Source: IMCC2047 sp041395865 (GTDB lineage: Bacteria; Pseudomonadota; Gammaproteobacteria; Pseudomonadales; IMCC2047). From it: DNA of 64,000 nt. The stretch lies in the NCBI GenBank assembly GCA_041395865.1, contig JAWKZQ010000001.1, forward strand, positions 1 to 64,000, read 5' to 3'. Each line of letters begins with the position of its first letter. Position 1 is the first letter of the stretch. Positions 53,278 through 62,039 of this stretch are shown here, in pieces. The notes under the pieces are model-generated. The model had not been told where the DNA came from. It searched no databases and saw only the letters and a program-made list of their open reading frames with translations. Made by a program: the position numbers and the translations under genes.

Positions 53278-53805
53278 CCCGGTCAAAAACGGGTTCATAA
53301 TAAACACGGCAGGTGTTGAGGCAAGCCTTTACACCCCAACACCTGCCCATGGCGTGATTGTTCCTAGCAGGAGCAGACGCAGGTTTACAGCAAGGGTACA
53401 ACCCCGGGAAACATGTCTGTGCGCGCTTGCCTGGCCGGAAACTCACCGCCACATGACGCAGTCTCTCGAAGGCCCATGGAAAAGGGTCGCTATAAGCAAT
53501 AACCCCGGGTTTACGACAACTCGAAGGTGCCGGACATGGAGAAAAGAGACGTAACTGACACTGTCTTATTATTGCGCTTTTTTTCAAGGCGCTCTCTGCC
53601 GTACAGATCACGGCCACCGTTAGCTCACCCACACGTTTTTCACTCGGCGCGCCCGCCCGAATCACTGCATTTCCAACCACGCATAAACAAGCGGAACCTG
53701 CACACACCCACTCAGGGGCATGGATTCCGGGTAGGTTTAACCGCCCTGATTCCTCCAACCGATTCCGTTGCTTCCTCCCCCCAACCAAAACCCAAGGTGA
53801 TTATC
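53278..53805 (+). other. Gene-free stretch before P460 copy 3
   Basis: 528 bp without a supported gene. An 11-bp inverted repeat around GCAGGTGTTG (53309-53318) / CAACACCTGC (53337-53346) lies 32 bp after the hydrolase stop and may be a weak terminator or attenuator, though no T run follows. The remaining 450 bp probably hold a promoter; ORFs here on both strands lack start signals and domain features. The ORF of P460 copy 3 is open upstream of its real start but reads as low-complexity, non-homologous sequence. Confidence 0.4.
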
Positions 53806-54444
53806 ATGACTAAAAAAATGCACGGCCTGCCAATCTTCAAAAAAGCTATCCGCATCGCAACGTTCGTGATTATTGCGACAGCGCTCCCTAGCTGGGCATC
53901 GCAAGACCAGGTGACGCCACCGTCGTTCAACGCCGATAACACGGTAAACCTGCCAACGGGCTACCGGCAATGGGTTCATGTCGGTACGCGCATCAATACC
54001 CAGGGCAATAACATCATCGACAGCAAGCCTATCGCGCAACCGGAAATTTTAAACGCCTACGTAGAACCGTCAGCGTTTGAGCACTTCAAGAAAACCGGCC
54101 AATGGGCTGACGGCAGCCAAATCGTCAAGGAGTTCTCCAAGGTTAAAACCGGCGAGGACTGCAACCCAGCCAACTTCACCTGCAAAACCAAAATAGGAAC
54201 GGCCATATTCCAGGCAAACTACACAGGCCTGGGGATGATGATCAAGGATAGCCGCCGGTTCTCGAAAGAGAACGGTTATTGGGGCTATTTCCATTTTGGC
54301 CATCACGAACAACCCTATAACGCCACCTCCGAACTCAGGCCGACACAACAGTGCGCCGCCTGCCATAACGCAGGCGCTGCCGACCAGGATTATGTGTTCT
54401 CAAGCGCTCATGCCGGCCTGCGAGCCCTCCTTCAAAACCCATAA
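53806..54444 (+). CDS. Secreted cytochrome P460 (copy 3, classical type)
   Basis: 212 aa. Signal peptide (AIRIATFVIIATALPSWA), then LPTGYRQWVHVGTRIN, AYVEPSAFEHFKKTGQWADGS (two blocks), IVKEF, MMIKDSRRF, GYWGYFHFGHH and the haem motif CAACH. This pattern is closer than copies 1 and 2 to Nitrosomonas europaea cytochrome P460, as I remember it. An extra segment with two cysteines (EDCNPANFTCKTK) may form a disulfide. Start chosen at the ATG with AAGGTGA 5 nt upstream; the ORF's 93 upstream codons are rejected. Confidence 0.87.
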   Translation: MTKKMHGLPIFKKAIRIATFVIIATALPSWASQDQVTPPSFNADNTVNLPTGYRQWVHVGTRINTQGNNIIDSKPIAQPEILNAYVEPSAFEHFKKTGQWADGSQIVKEFSKVKTGEDCNPANFTCKTKIGTAIFQANYTGLGMMIKDSRRFSKENGYWGYFHFGHHEQPYNATSELRPTQQCAACHNAGAADQDYVFSSAHAGLRALLQNP

Positions 54445-54497
54445 CGGTATTTGAAGGAGAAAGCGTCACACTTATTCATCTTCAAGAGGATTAAAAA

Positions 54498-55547
54498 ATG
54501 GACCATTTCATTAAGGTTTTCCTATCCATTTTGTTGAGTTTTTTCTTCGCCGTCTTGCCCGGCATTGCATCGGCCAGCCACCACTTCGAAACGCCAATGG
54601 CCAGGATGTATCCTGCTTTCGATTTGACCGATCTCTATGTCTTTGAATCAACCCGGCCTGGCTATACGGTGCTGATAATCAATATGAACCCGAAAACCGA
54701 CGCTGACCGTACCCCGAACTTCAGCGAGCAGGGTTTATACAACATCCATATTGCTTTCGACCCGTCCCTGTCAGAAGGCATGACACTCACGGCCAGGGCC
54801 TCTGGCAATCGACTGGTTTTAGGCCTGCTCGATTCAGCAAATCCTGAACTCGGTGCCGAGGGTGAGAAAATTGGTGAAGCACCCTACGTCACGGACACGA
54901 CCCTGAAAAATGGTATCCGTGTTTGGACAGGCGCCAGCCGCGATCTGTTTGTGGGCAATGCAGCGGGCATAAAACAGTTTCGTAACCGCCTGGACGAAGG
55001 CGTTTTTGATCCCGGCGCCTATGACAATGCCCAGGACTATTTCAGCCAGCTGAACTCCAGTACGCTCGTGCTGGAAGTCCCGAATAAAATGCTCCCTGAA
55101 AAAATCTACGTGTACGCCTCAACGGCCCTAAAGAAAGAAGGAGAGTGGATACAGGTGAACCGGCTGGCTAACGTGCTCATGACCCACCTGTTGATGTACA
55201 ACAACAAGCCCGAGCAGTCCGAGCATGTTCATCACCGTCCCGACATCGATCACGAACAAATCTATGCCATTGCCTCGACGGTTTTACGTGCTGTCAGTCT
55301 CGCCGGCTCGCAAAAAAATCCGGTTGCCTATGCCGACCAGGTGGCCAAGCGCATGCTTCCCGACCTGATGCCGTACCAGGTCGGCACAAAAGCCTCCTAC
55401 GGCGTTGAGCGCATCAATGGCCGCGCAACAACCGATGACGCGATGGATGTGATGTTATCCATTTTCTCAGGCAAAGCCATGACCGATCATGCCAATACCT
55501 TCGACCGCCACCCCCAGGAGTTTCCCTATGTCGTGCCTTTAAAATAA
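54498..55547 (+). CDS. Secreted DUF4331 family protein
   Basis: 349 aa with a signal peptide (FLSILLSFFFAVLPGIASA) followed at once by the family's SHHFETP motif, then FDLTDLYVFES and VLIINMNPKTDA. DUF4331 proteins are exported and of unknown function. A GAGGA site lies 8 nt before the ATG. It is 53 nt downstream of P460 copy 3 and ends with a strong terminator, so it closes the P460 transcription unit. Confidence 0.87.
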   Translation: MDHFIKVFLSILLSFFFAVLPGIASASHHFETPMARMYPAFDLTDLYVFESTRPGYTVLIINMNPKTDADRTPNFSEQGLYNIHIAFDPSLSEGMTLTARASGNRLVLGLLDSANPELGAEGEKIGEAPYVTDTTLKNGIRVWTGASRDLFVGNAAGIKQFRNRLDEGVFDPGAYDNAQDYFSQLNSSTLVLEVPNKMLPEKIYVYASTALKKEGEWIQVNRLANVLMTHLLMYNNKPEQSEHVHHRPDIDHEQIYAIASTVLRAVSLAGSQKNPVAYADQVAKRMLPDLMPYQVGTKASYGVERINGRATTDDAMDVMLSIFSGKAMTDHANTFDRHPQEFPYVVPLK

Positions 55548-55600
55548 CAAGGTTTCGCAGACCAACGATCAACGTTCCTATTTGACGTTTGGTCGTATTC

Positions 55601-55661
55601 AAACAGCAAACGGCACACGAACAGGCGGCATACCGCTTATCGCCCCGTTTGCTGTTTTTTT
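55601..55661 (+). terminator. Terminator after the DUF4331 gene
   Basis: 13-bp perfect stem AAACAGCAAACGG (55601-55613) / CCGTTTGCTGTTT (55645-55657), with an inner small hairpin in the loop and a T run after it. Marks the 3' end of the P460/DUF4331 unit. Confidence 0.88.
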
Positions 55662-55896
55662 ATCTACCGGGCGTTCAACCGGGCGGCAAAGGGATTCACA
55701 GAGTTAGCGGCTAGTCCAGCCTGAAATGCCTCTAGGGGCGTACCGTTCTCTTTAAGCGATTACTGGGCAAACAGCCTCATTTAAGAAGGTCACGACTACG
55801 TATTAAAAATAAAAAAATGCCCCTATCCCTATACTTCCTCCTGCGAAGGATTTCGCAACATTGACGATGGATCACAAAGGACTCAAGGAGAGAATT
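55662..55896 (+). other. Upstream region of the beta-barrel gene
   Basis: No gene is supported here. A 6-bp inverted repeat TGCGAA / TTCGCA at 55842-55857 and an A-rich tract near 55801-55817 precede the gene. A promoter for the beta-barrel gene must lie in this region because a terminator stands before it, but I cannot name -35/-10 boxes with confidence. Confidence 0.35.
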
Positions 55897-56433
55897 GTGA
55901 AAAAACTGCTAGTTCCTGCCTTTATTGCTGCCACATCCATTGGTTTAACTGCCCATGCCGCCGAAGATTCCGGTTGGTTTATTGGGGCCGCTGCCGGTCA
56001 ATCAGACGTTGATATCAGTGCTTATGACGAATCAACAACCTATAAGGTCGTTGCCGGTTATGACTTCAACAAAAACTGGGCGCTGGGTGTTGAATATATC
56101 GATATGGGCGACTTTGATATCGATGGTTTTCCCGGCGTAAACGCCGATGTCGAAATTGACGGTTTTAACTTCTTCGGTATGTTCACTCTTCCGGTCAGCG
56201 AAACCTTCGATCTTTTTGCCAAAGCGGGCGCTTTTCACTGGGACGCGGATGCATCGGTTTCGGGAGGAGGTTTATCCGTTAGCTTGAACGATGACGGAAC
56301 GGACTTTAGCTGGGGTGTCGGTGCCGCGTTGAACGCAACCGAAAATGTCGCCTTGACACTGGAATTCCAGCGTTTCGATATAGACGGGGACGACATCGAC
56401 ACCATTACCGCGGGCCTTAAATTCAGTTTTTAA
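55897..56433 (+). CDS. Small outer-membrane beta-barrel protein
   Basis: 178 aa with a signal peptide (KKLLVPAFIAATSIGLTAHA) and about eight amphipathic strands (SGWFIGAAAGQS, TYKVVAGYDFN, WALGVEYIDMG and so on), ending in phenylalanine (GLKFSF) as outer-membrane barrels do. It is very acidic (DIDGDDIDT), resembling OmpA-like or Ail-like 8-strand barrels. The start is GTG at 55897 with AAGGAGAG 4 nt upstream; an ATG at 55861 would put 12 odd residues before the signal. Transcribed alone, last gene before parE. Confidence 0.87.
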   Translation: MKKLLVPAFIAATSIGLTAHAAEDSGWFIGAAAGQSDVDISAYDESTTYKVVAGYDFNKNWALGVEYIDMGDFDIDGFPGVNADVEIDGFNFFGMFTLPVSETFDLFAKAGAFHWDADASVSGGGLSVSLNDDGTDFSWGVGAALNATENVALTLEFQRFDIDGDDIDTITAGLKFSF

Positions 56434-56460
56434 AACCCCGCAACACAAGACTGACGTTGA

Positions 56461-56482
56461 GAGGCCGGCTTAAGCCGGCCTC
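56461..56482. terminator. Bidirectional terminator between beta-barrel gene and parE
   Basis: Perfect 22-bp palindrome with 11-bp arms GAGGCCGGCTT (56461-56471) and its complement, located between the convergent stops of the beta-barrel gene and parE. Only short T stretches flank it, so termination strength is uncertain. Confidence 0.6.
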
Positions 56483-56488
56483 TTGATA

Positions 56489-58384
56489 TTAAGCCTCAAG
56501 GCTAACCAGGTTGCCGCTTTCCTCCAGCCATTGCTTACGATCCTGGGATCGCTTCTTGGCCAACAGCTTGTCCATCACCTCATGGGTGTCATCACCGGCA
56601 TCCAGGGTTAACCGCACCAGGCGGCGGGTATCGGGCGCCATGGTGGTTTCGCGCAGCTGCATGGGGTTCATCTCACCCAACCCCTTGAAACGCTGCACAT
56701 TCACCTTGCCCTTTTTCTTCTCCGCGGAGATACGGTCCAGCACACCCTGTTTCTCATACTCGCTGAGCGCATAATAAACGTCCTTGCCCACATCGATCCG
56801 GAACAGCGGCGGCATGGCGACATAAACATGGCCGGCAGCCACCATGGGCTTGAAATGCCGGACAAACAGCGCACACAGGAGCGTCGCAATGTGCAAACCG
56901 TCAGAGTCCGCATCCGCCAGGATGCAAATCTTGCCATAACGCAGCGCGTCCAGATTGCCTGAACCGGGGTCAACGCCCAGCGCCACGGAAATATCATGCA
57001 CCTCCTGGGAAGCCAGTATCTCGTTGGAATCCACTTCCCAGGTATTCAGAATCTTACCGCGCAACGGCAGAATTGCCTGGAATACCCGGTCACGCGCCTG
57101 CTTGGCTGAACCGCCTGCCGAATCGCCCTCCACCAGGAACAGTTCGGTCTGGTTGACGTCCTGGCTGGAACAGTCCGCGAGCTTGCCGGGCAGCGCCGGT
57201 CCGCTTGCCACCTTTTTGCGCACCACCTTTTTGCTGGCACGCAAACGCCGTTGCGCATTACTGATCGCCATATCGGCCAACTGCTCAGCGGCAGCTGTAT
57301 TATTGTTCAGCCACAGGCTGAAGGCATCCTTGACCACCCCGGACACAAAGGGCGCACACTGACGCGACGACAGGCGTTCCTTGGTTTGGCCCGAGAACTG
57401 AGGGTCGCTCATTTTCACCGACAGGATATAGGCGCATCGATCCCAAAGGTCTTCGGCCGAGAGTTTCACGCCGCGCGGCAGCAGGTTACGGAATTCGCAG
57501 AACTCGCGCATGGCGTCAATCATGCCGGAGCGGAAGCCGTTAACATGGGTTCCGCCCTGCGCGGTGGGAATCAGGTTAACATAACTTTCCGTGGTCAATT
57601 CCCCGCCTTCGGGCAACCACTGCACCGCCCACTCGGCGGCCTCCTCTTCGCCGCTCAGCGAGCCGGTAAAGGGCTCGTTGGGCAGGGTTTCAAAACCCTG
57701 CGTCGCCTGCACCAGGTAATCCTGGAGCCCGTCCTCATACCACCAGGTTTCACGTTCACCGCTATTATGATCCGTGAAATTCACCTGCAACCCGGGACAC
57801 AGTACGGCCTTGGCACGCAGCGTATGCTTGAGACGCGACACCGAAAACTTGGCGGAATCAAAATACTGGGCTTCCGGCCAGAAATGCACCCGTGTGCCGG
57901 TATTGCGCTGACCGACCGTATCGATCTGTGTTAATTCTTCGGTTTTTTCACCGCTGGCGAAGCCGATGCGGAATTTTTTCCCCTCTCGCTTGATCTCTAC
58001 CTGGAGTCGGTAGGACAGGGCATTCACCACCGAAACACCCACCCCGTGCAGACCGCCGGAAAACTGGTAGTTCTTGTTGGTAAACTTGCCGCCGGCATGC
58101 AACCGCGTGAGGATCAGTTCAACCCCGCTGACGCCCTCCTCCGGGTGAATATCCACCGGCATACCCCGACCGTCGTCGGCAACAGAAAGCGAACCGTCAT
58201 TATGCAACTCAACGTCAATACGCTTGGCGAAGCCCGCCATGGCTTCATCGACGCTGTTATCAATCACCTCCTGGGCCAGGTGATTGGGACGCGTGGTTTC
58301 GGTGTACATGCCCGGGCGGCGCTTGACTGGATCAAGCCCGCTCAACACTTCAATGGAATCGGCGTTATAAGTTGTGCTGCTCAT
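56489..58384 (-). CDS. parE: DNA topoisomerase IV subunit B
   Basis: ATPase subunit of topoisomerase IV, 631 aa. GHKL ATP-binding motifs are intact (EVIDNSVDEAMAG, DDGRGMPVDIHPEEG, GGLHGVGVSVVNAL), as are the TOPRIM residues in LVEGDSAGGSAKQARDR and the quinolone region PLRGKILNTWEVD. Followed 10 nt later by yqiA, as in many gammaproteobacteria. Confidence 0.96.
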   Translation of the reverse strand: MSSTTYNADSIEVLSGLDPVKRRPGMYTETTRPNHLAQEVIDNSVDEAMAGFAKRIDVELHNDGSLSVADDGRGMPVDIHPEEGVSGVELILTRLHAGGKFTNKNYQFSGGLHGVGVSVVNALSYRLQVEIKREGKKFRIGFASGEKTEELTQIDTVGQRNTGTRVHFWPEAQYFDSAKFSVSRLKHTLRAKAVLCPGLQVNFTDHNSGERETWWYEDGLQDYLVQATQGFETLPNEPFTGSLSGEEEAAEWAVQWLPEGGELTTESYVNLIPTAQGGTHVNGFRSGMIDAMREFCEFRNLLPRGVKLSAEDLWDRCAYILSVKMSDPQFSGQTKERLSSRQCAPFVSGVVKDAFSLWLNNNTAAAEQLADMAISNAQRRLRASKKVVRKKVASGPALPGKLADCSSQDVNQTELFLVEGDSAGGSAKQARDRVFQAILPLRGKILNTWEVDSNEILASQEVHDISVALGVDPGSGNLDALRYGKICILADADSDGLHIATLLCALFVRHFKPMVAAGHVYVAMPPLFRIDVGKDVYYALSEYEKQGVLDRISAEKKKGKVNVQRFKGLGEMNPMQLRETTMAPDTRRLVRLTLDAGDDTHEVMDKLLAKKRSQDRKQWLEESGNLVSLEA

Positions 58385-58394
58385 AGGGAATCTA

Positions 58395-59009
58395 TCAAGG
58401 CTCTAGTCGTGCAAATTGCAAAATTTGCGGTATTACTCGTTCAAAATTATCAAAACTGTGCGAACCGCCCGGCTCAATGATCAGCTGCGCGTCGCTGAAT
58501 TTCTCGGCCGCCTCCCGGTAATCGAGGGTTTCATCGGCGGTTTGCAACAGCACCAGGTAGCGCTCGGGCCGGCTAATCCGGGCCACCTCCATATCCAGCA
58601 ACTGCTGCATATGCTCAAGCGTTATCTCATACTCGGCGCCATTATAATAATTACGATTCACCCCAAGGTAATCCTTTAACAACCGATAGGGGTAAACGGC
58701 CGGGTTAACGAGCACCGCTCGCAGATCATAGCGTTCGGCCAAACAGGTAGCATAGTAGCCCCCAAGGGAGCTGCCGATCAAGGTAATATCCGCTTCATCA
58801 AGACGGCTTTCGATCAACCGCTGCACGCTCTGTAAAGCCGCTTGCGGTTCGTGGCTCAGCGCGGGCACCAGGTAGTGCTGCCGGAGGTTTCGCTGTTGCA
58901 GGAAGTCGCCCAGAAAGCGGGCTTTAAAGGAGGCTGGAGAACTGTTAAATCCGTGCAAATAGAGAAGGAGCGGCGATTTACTTTCGGGCTTATTATCAGG
59001 CGCCGGCAA
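58395..59009 (-). CDS. yqiA: YqiA/YcfP family alpha/beta-hydrolase
   Basis: 204-residue esterase-like protein. LLLYLHGFNSSP holds the oxyanion region, GSSLGGYYA the nucleophile serine, and SHSF the catalytic histidine. Physiological substrate unknown. Start is TTG at 59009, with AGGAAG 6 nt upstream, giving a 14-bp overlap with the DUF1249 gene. Upstream of parE in the same unit. Confidence 0.9.
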   Translation of the reverse strand: MPAPDNKPESKSPLLLYLHGFNSSPASFKARFLGDFLQQRNLRQHYLVPALSHEPQAALQSVQRLIESRLDEADITLIGSSLGGYYATCLAERYDLRAVLVNPAVYPYRLLKDYLGVNRNYYNGAEYEITLEHMQQLLDMEVARISRPERYLVLLQTADETLDYREAAEKFSDAQLIIEPGGSHSFDNFERVIPQILQFARLEP

Positions 59010-59442
59010 AGCTGACTTCCTCTGCGACCTGCCCGTGTTGCAAGCAGTAACACAGCCACTCGCCTAAATATAAATTGCGCTGCAGTTTTTCATCGACATG
59101 GTGCATCTGCTCGTTGGGATAGGGGTACACGCCCTTCAGCTGGCGCATATGCTCGGCGTTCACCACCTCCGCCATGCGGGCATCGTGATAGAGGCGCACC
59201 GCCATGCTGGGCAACTCCAGCCAATGGTTAGAGGCAAACTGGGAAATACGCACGCTGGTCGTGTAGCGGAAATTATCCAGCACCTCGATCAGGATCGTCA
59301 CGACCTGCCCGTTGGGGTAAGTCACCCGCAGCTCGCGCTCGCCTTCGGCGGGCAAAAGCTTCAACAGACGCGCGTAATTCGCCTCACATTCCGCCATCAG
59401 GCCTGTTACATCGGGCACATAGCGTGCTTCATTGACTGCCAT
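58996..59442 (-). CDS. DUF1249 family protein
   Basis: 148-residue cytoplasmic protein of unknown function, conserved beside nudF and yqiA in gammaproteobacteria. Typical features: YARLLKLLP, VTILIEVLDNFRYTTSVRISQ and a late YPNEQMHHVDEKLQRN segment. The ATG at 59442 is preferred; a TTG at 59454 would overlap the stop of the fusion gene upstream. Overlaps yqiA. Confidence 0.85.
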   Translation of the reverse strand: MAVNEARYVPDVTGLMAECEANYARLLKLLPAEGERELRVTYPNGQVVTILIEVLDNFRYTTSVRISQFASNHWLELPSMAVRLYHDARMAEVVNAEHMRQLKGVYPYPNEQMHHVDEKLQRNLYLGEWLCYCLQHGQVAEEVSFAGA

Positions 59443-59450
59443 AAATCTCT

Positions 59451-60560
59451 TCAACTGTGAGTGTCGAGCGCCGTCCAGCGTTGCTGCAGCGCCGTTTTAT
59501 TTAATTGTAGCCACTGCAAGGCAATGACGCTCGCCGCATTGCTGATCAAACCGGCCTGCAACGCCTTGAGGGCCGTATCGAATGAAACCACTTTAACACG
59601 AATATCCTCATGCTCGTCATCCAAGCCGTGCACGCCTGCCGCTGAGGAGGCGTCAACCCGCCCGCAAAACAGGGTTATTCGCTCATCACAGCCACCCGGC
59701 GTCATCCAGACAGACATGATCCGCTCCAGGTCCAGCACTTCGCATCCAGCCTCTTCCAGGGACTCCCGTCGTGCAACCTCCTCAAGCGACTCACCCGGTT
59801 CAACCAAACCCGCCACCATTTCAAGCAACCAGGGACTGCGTTTGTCCGCAAGCGCCCCGACACGAAACTGCTCAATCAGCACCAGTTTATCCCTTTGCGG
59901 GTCGTACAGGGCCACCATCACCGCCGGATGCTTTACCAGCAACTCCCGCTGGAAAGACGGGCTCCAGCCGCCTTCGAACAAACGATGACGCACCTGTAGC
60001 TGCTCAACCCTCAGAAAGCCCTGATAAACAGGCGTTCTTGCCACCTCAACCGCTTCAGGGCCAAACTCAGGCAGTAATGTTTGCAGCGCCTCATCATTCA
60101 ACAGCCAAGCGTTTTCCAGTTCAGCAATAAAGTCCTTAAGCGCCGTCTTGATGGCGTCCCGGGTAACCCTGAATGCCTGCCGTCTTTCATCGTCACGCTC
60201 GACTTTGGCGGGATCAGCAAAGCGCCAGTGCCGCCTGTTTACACGTGAGGGAACCTGGGGACAATGTGCATTAGCATGATCGCAGAGCGTAATCACCCAG
60301 TCTGCCTGCGCGAGCACCTGCTCCTCAAGCAAATCCGAGGTCTGCCCGCTGATATCCACCCCTGCCGCCTGCATCGCGGCGACAGCCTCCGGATTCAGGC
60401 CGTGTTGCTCAAGCCCCGCCGAAACAATCCGAATATCAAATTGCGACGCCAGCAGCGAAAACTGAAACAGGTGCTTCGCCCAGCCCTCGGCCATTTGCGA
60501 ACGGCAGGCATTCCCCGTGCAGAGAAACAAAATCGATAAACCCGGCTTATCCGAACCCAT
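59451..60560 (-). CDS. ArsC-like phosphatase fused to NudF-type Nudix hydrolase
   Basis: 369 aa in one uninterrupted frame. Residues about 8-145 form a low-molecular-weight phosphatase/arsenate-reductase domain with the Cys14-X5-Arg20 loop (CTGNACRS) and the late general-acid motif FADPAKVE. Residues about 165-365 are an ADP-ribose pyrophosphatase with the Nudix box GLVEPGESLEEVARRESLEE and an MSVWMTPGGCDE loop typical of NudF. The synteny (parE-yqiA-DUF1249-nudF-tolC) is that of ordinary nudF. The N-terminal domain is an addition not usual in that gene. Divergent from tolC. Confidence 0.88.
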   Translation of the reverse strand: MGSDKPGLSILFLCTGNACRSQMAEGWAKHLFQFSLLASQFDIRIVSAGLEQHGLNPEAVAAMQAAGVDISGQTSDLLEEQVLAQADWVITLCDHANAHCPQVPSRVNRRHWRFADPAKVERDDERRQAFRVTRDAIKTALKDFIAELENAWLLNDEALQTLLPEFGPEAVEVARTPVYQGFLRVEQLQVRHRLFEGGWSPSFQRELLVKHPAVMVALYDPQRDKLVLIEQFRVGALADKRSPWLLEMVAGLVEPGESLEEVARRESLEEAGCEVLDLERIMSVWMTPGGCDERITLFCGRVDASSAAGVHGLDDEHEDIRVKVVSFDTALKALQAGLISNAASVIALQWLQLNKTALQQRWTALDTHS

Positions 60561-60689
60561 AACCTTTCATGACATCATGCCGTATAAAGTGAGCCGCCAG
60601 TGTAGGTAGGTACTAGACTCTTGTCCATAAAACCCCTATGTTAAGTCCACTCTACAGGTCGCATGGACTAACAAGAACGGACCCCTGCT

Positions 60690-62039
60690 GTGAAAACACC
60701 CCTTTTTAAGGTACTCGGACTCCTGACCCTTGGTCTTTTACCGCTGTCCCCGATACAGGCTGCCAACCTGCTGGAAATCCTTGAACTCGCCAAGCAAAAC
60801 GACGCCACCCTCCAGGCCGCGTTGGCGCAGCGTAATGCCGATGCGGAAGTGCTGCCACAAAGCCGGGCCACATTACTGCCTAACCTGACAATTACTGCAA
60901 ACACTCAAACCATTGACCGCGAAACCTCCGGTGGCGCCAACAATCTGGATGAACGTTTCAATTCCAATGGCTACGGAGCCAAACTGACACAACCACTGTT
61001 ACGCGCCGACCGCTGGTTCCAGACCAGCGCCGCAAAAGAAAGCAAGCAACAGGCGGATGCCCTCTATCGGGATGCCGAGCAGACCCTGATGGTGCGCGTG
61101 GCTACGGCCTATTTCAATATCCTGCGCGCCGAGGACAACCTCAAAGCGGCCCAGGCCAGGGAAAACGCTTTCCGGCAGCAGCTGGAGCAGGCCAACGAAC
61201 GTTTCCGGGTTGGTTTGATCGCGGCGACCGATGTCTACGAAGCCCAGGCCGGTTTTGACCTGGCCAAGGTGGAACGCATCTCCAGCCTCGAAGCGCGCAA
61301 CAACAGCTTTGCCACTTTGGCGACACTCACCGGCCAGGCCTTTGACGATGTCAGCGAGCTGAATAAAAACATGCCAATCGCAGGCCCCACGCCAGCACTG
61401 CTACAGGACTGGATTAACACCGCACTGGCCAACAATAGCCAGCTGGCGGCTCAAAAACACCAGATGCAGGCGGCCAAAGAGCAAATTAAAGCCGAAAAAT
61501 CCGGCCATTTACCCACCATTGACGCCACCGCAAGCTATTCGCATGCGGAGGAAGGCGGCACCTCGTTCCTGGGAAATGAGTCCGATACGGAAATTTTTGC
61601 CCTGGAATTTACCCTGCCCCTCTTTGAGGGTGGTGGACGCAGCTCCAAAGTCCGGGAGGCCCGTTACCGCTACGAGCAGACACAACAGACCTATGAGGGC
61701 GCTTACCGCACCCTGAAGGAAAATGTACAAACCCAGCATCGCACCGTCACCACTGACGTGCTGCGTATCCGGGCTCGCAAAGCGGCTCTGAAATCCAGCG
61801 AAGCCGCCCTGGAAGCCACGCTGGGCGGTTACGATGTCGGCACCCGCAACATTGTCGACGTGCTGCAGGCCCAGAACACTACTTTCAATGCGCAACGGGA
61901 TTACGCCAACGCCATTTACGATTACATCATTAATTTACTGACGCTCAAGCAACTGGCCGGTACGCTGAACCAGGCCGATCTGGCTGAATTTAACCAATGG
62001 CTCCGGCAGGAAAACCAACCGGAAGCCACGCCTAGCTGA
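60690..62039 (+). CDS. tolC: TolC family outer-membrane efflux/secretion protein
   Basis: 449 aa with a signal peptide (VLGLLTLGLLPLSPIQA) and the paired outer-membrane-efflux repeats: long amphipathic helices with NLLEILELAKQNDATLQAA, and the second half ending QLAGTLNQADLAEFNQWL. Forms the trimeric channel of type I secretion and multidrug pumps. Start is GTG at 60690. Divergent from the ArsC-Nudix gene as tolC is in relatives; its stop overlaps the waaA stop by 8 bp. Confidence 0.93.
   Translation: MKTPLFKVLGLLTLGLLPLSPIQAANLLEILELAKQNDATLQAALAQRNADAEVLPQSRATLLPNLTITANTQTIDRETSGGANNLDERFNSNGYGAKLTQPLLRADRWFQTSAAKESKQQADALYRDAEQTLMVRVATAYFNILRAEDNLKAAQARENAFRQQLEQANERFRVGLIAATDVYEAQAGFDLAKVERISSLEARNNSFATLATLTGQAFDDVSELNKNMPIAGPTPALLQDWINTALANNSQLAAQKHQMQAAKEQIKAEKSGHLPTIDATASYSHAEEGGTSFLGNESDTEIFALEFTLPLFEGGGRSSKVREARYRYEQTQQTYEGAYRTLKENVQTQHRTVTTDVLRIRARKAALKSSEAALEATLGGYDVGTRNIVDVLQAQNTTFNAQRDYANAIYDYIINLLTLKQLAGTLNQADLAEFNQWLRQENQPEATPS

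Noticed and set aside
53174..53788. 204-codon minus-strand ORF across the gap before P460 copy 3
   Set aside because: No recognisable domain, no ribosome-binding site, overlaps the hydrolase gene, and the residue pattern looks like an antisense artefact.
53527..53805. 93-codon N-terminal extension of P460 copy 3
   Set aside because: It precedes a clear signal peptide, has low-complexity unconserved sequence, and the ATG at 53806 has a good ribosome-binding site.
49406..56488. Genomic island with mobility genes
   Set aside because: The block is accessory in content, but I see no integrase, transposase, tRNA target or flanking direct repeat, so I do not call it a mobile element.
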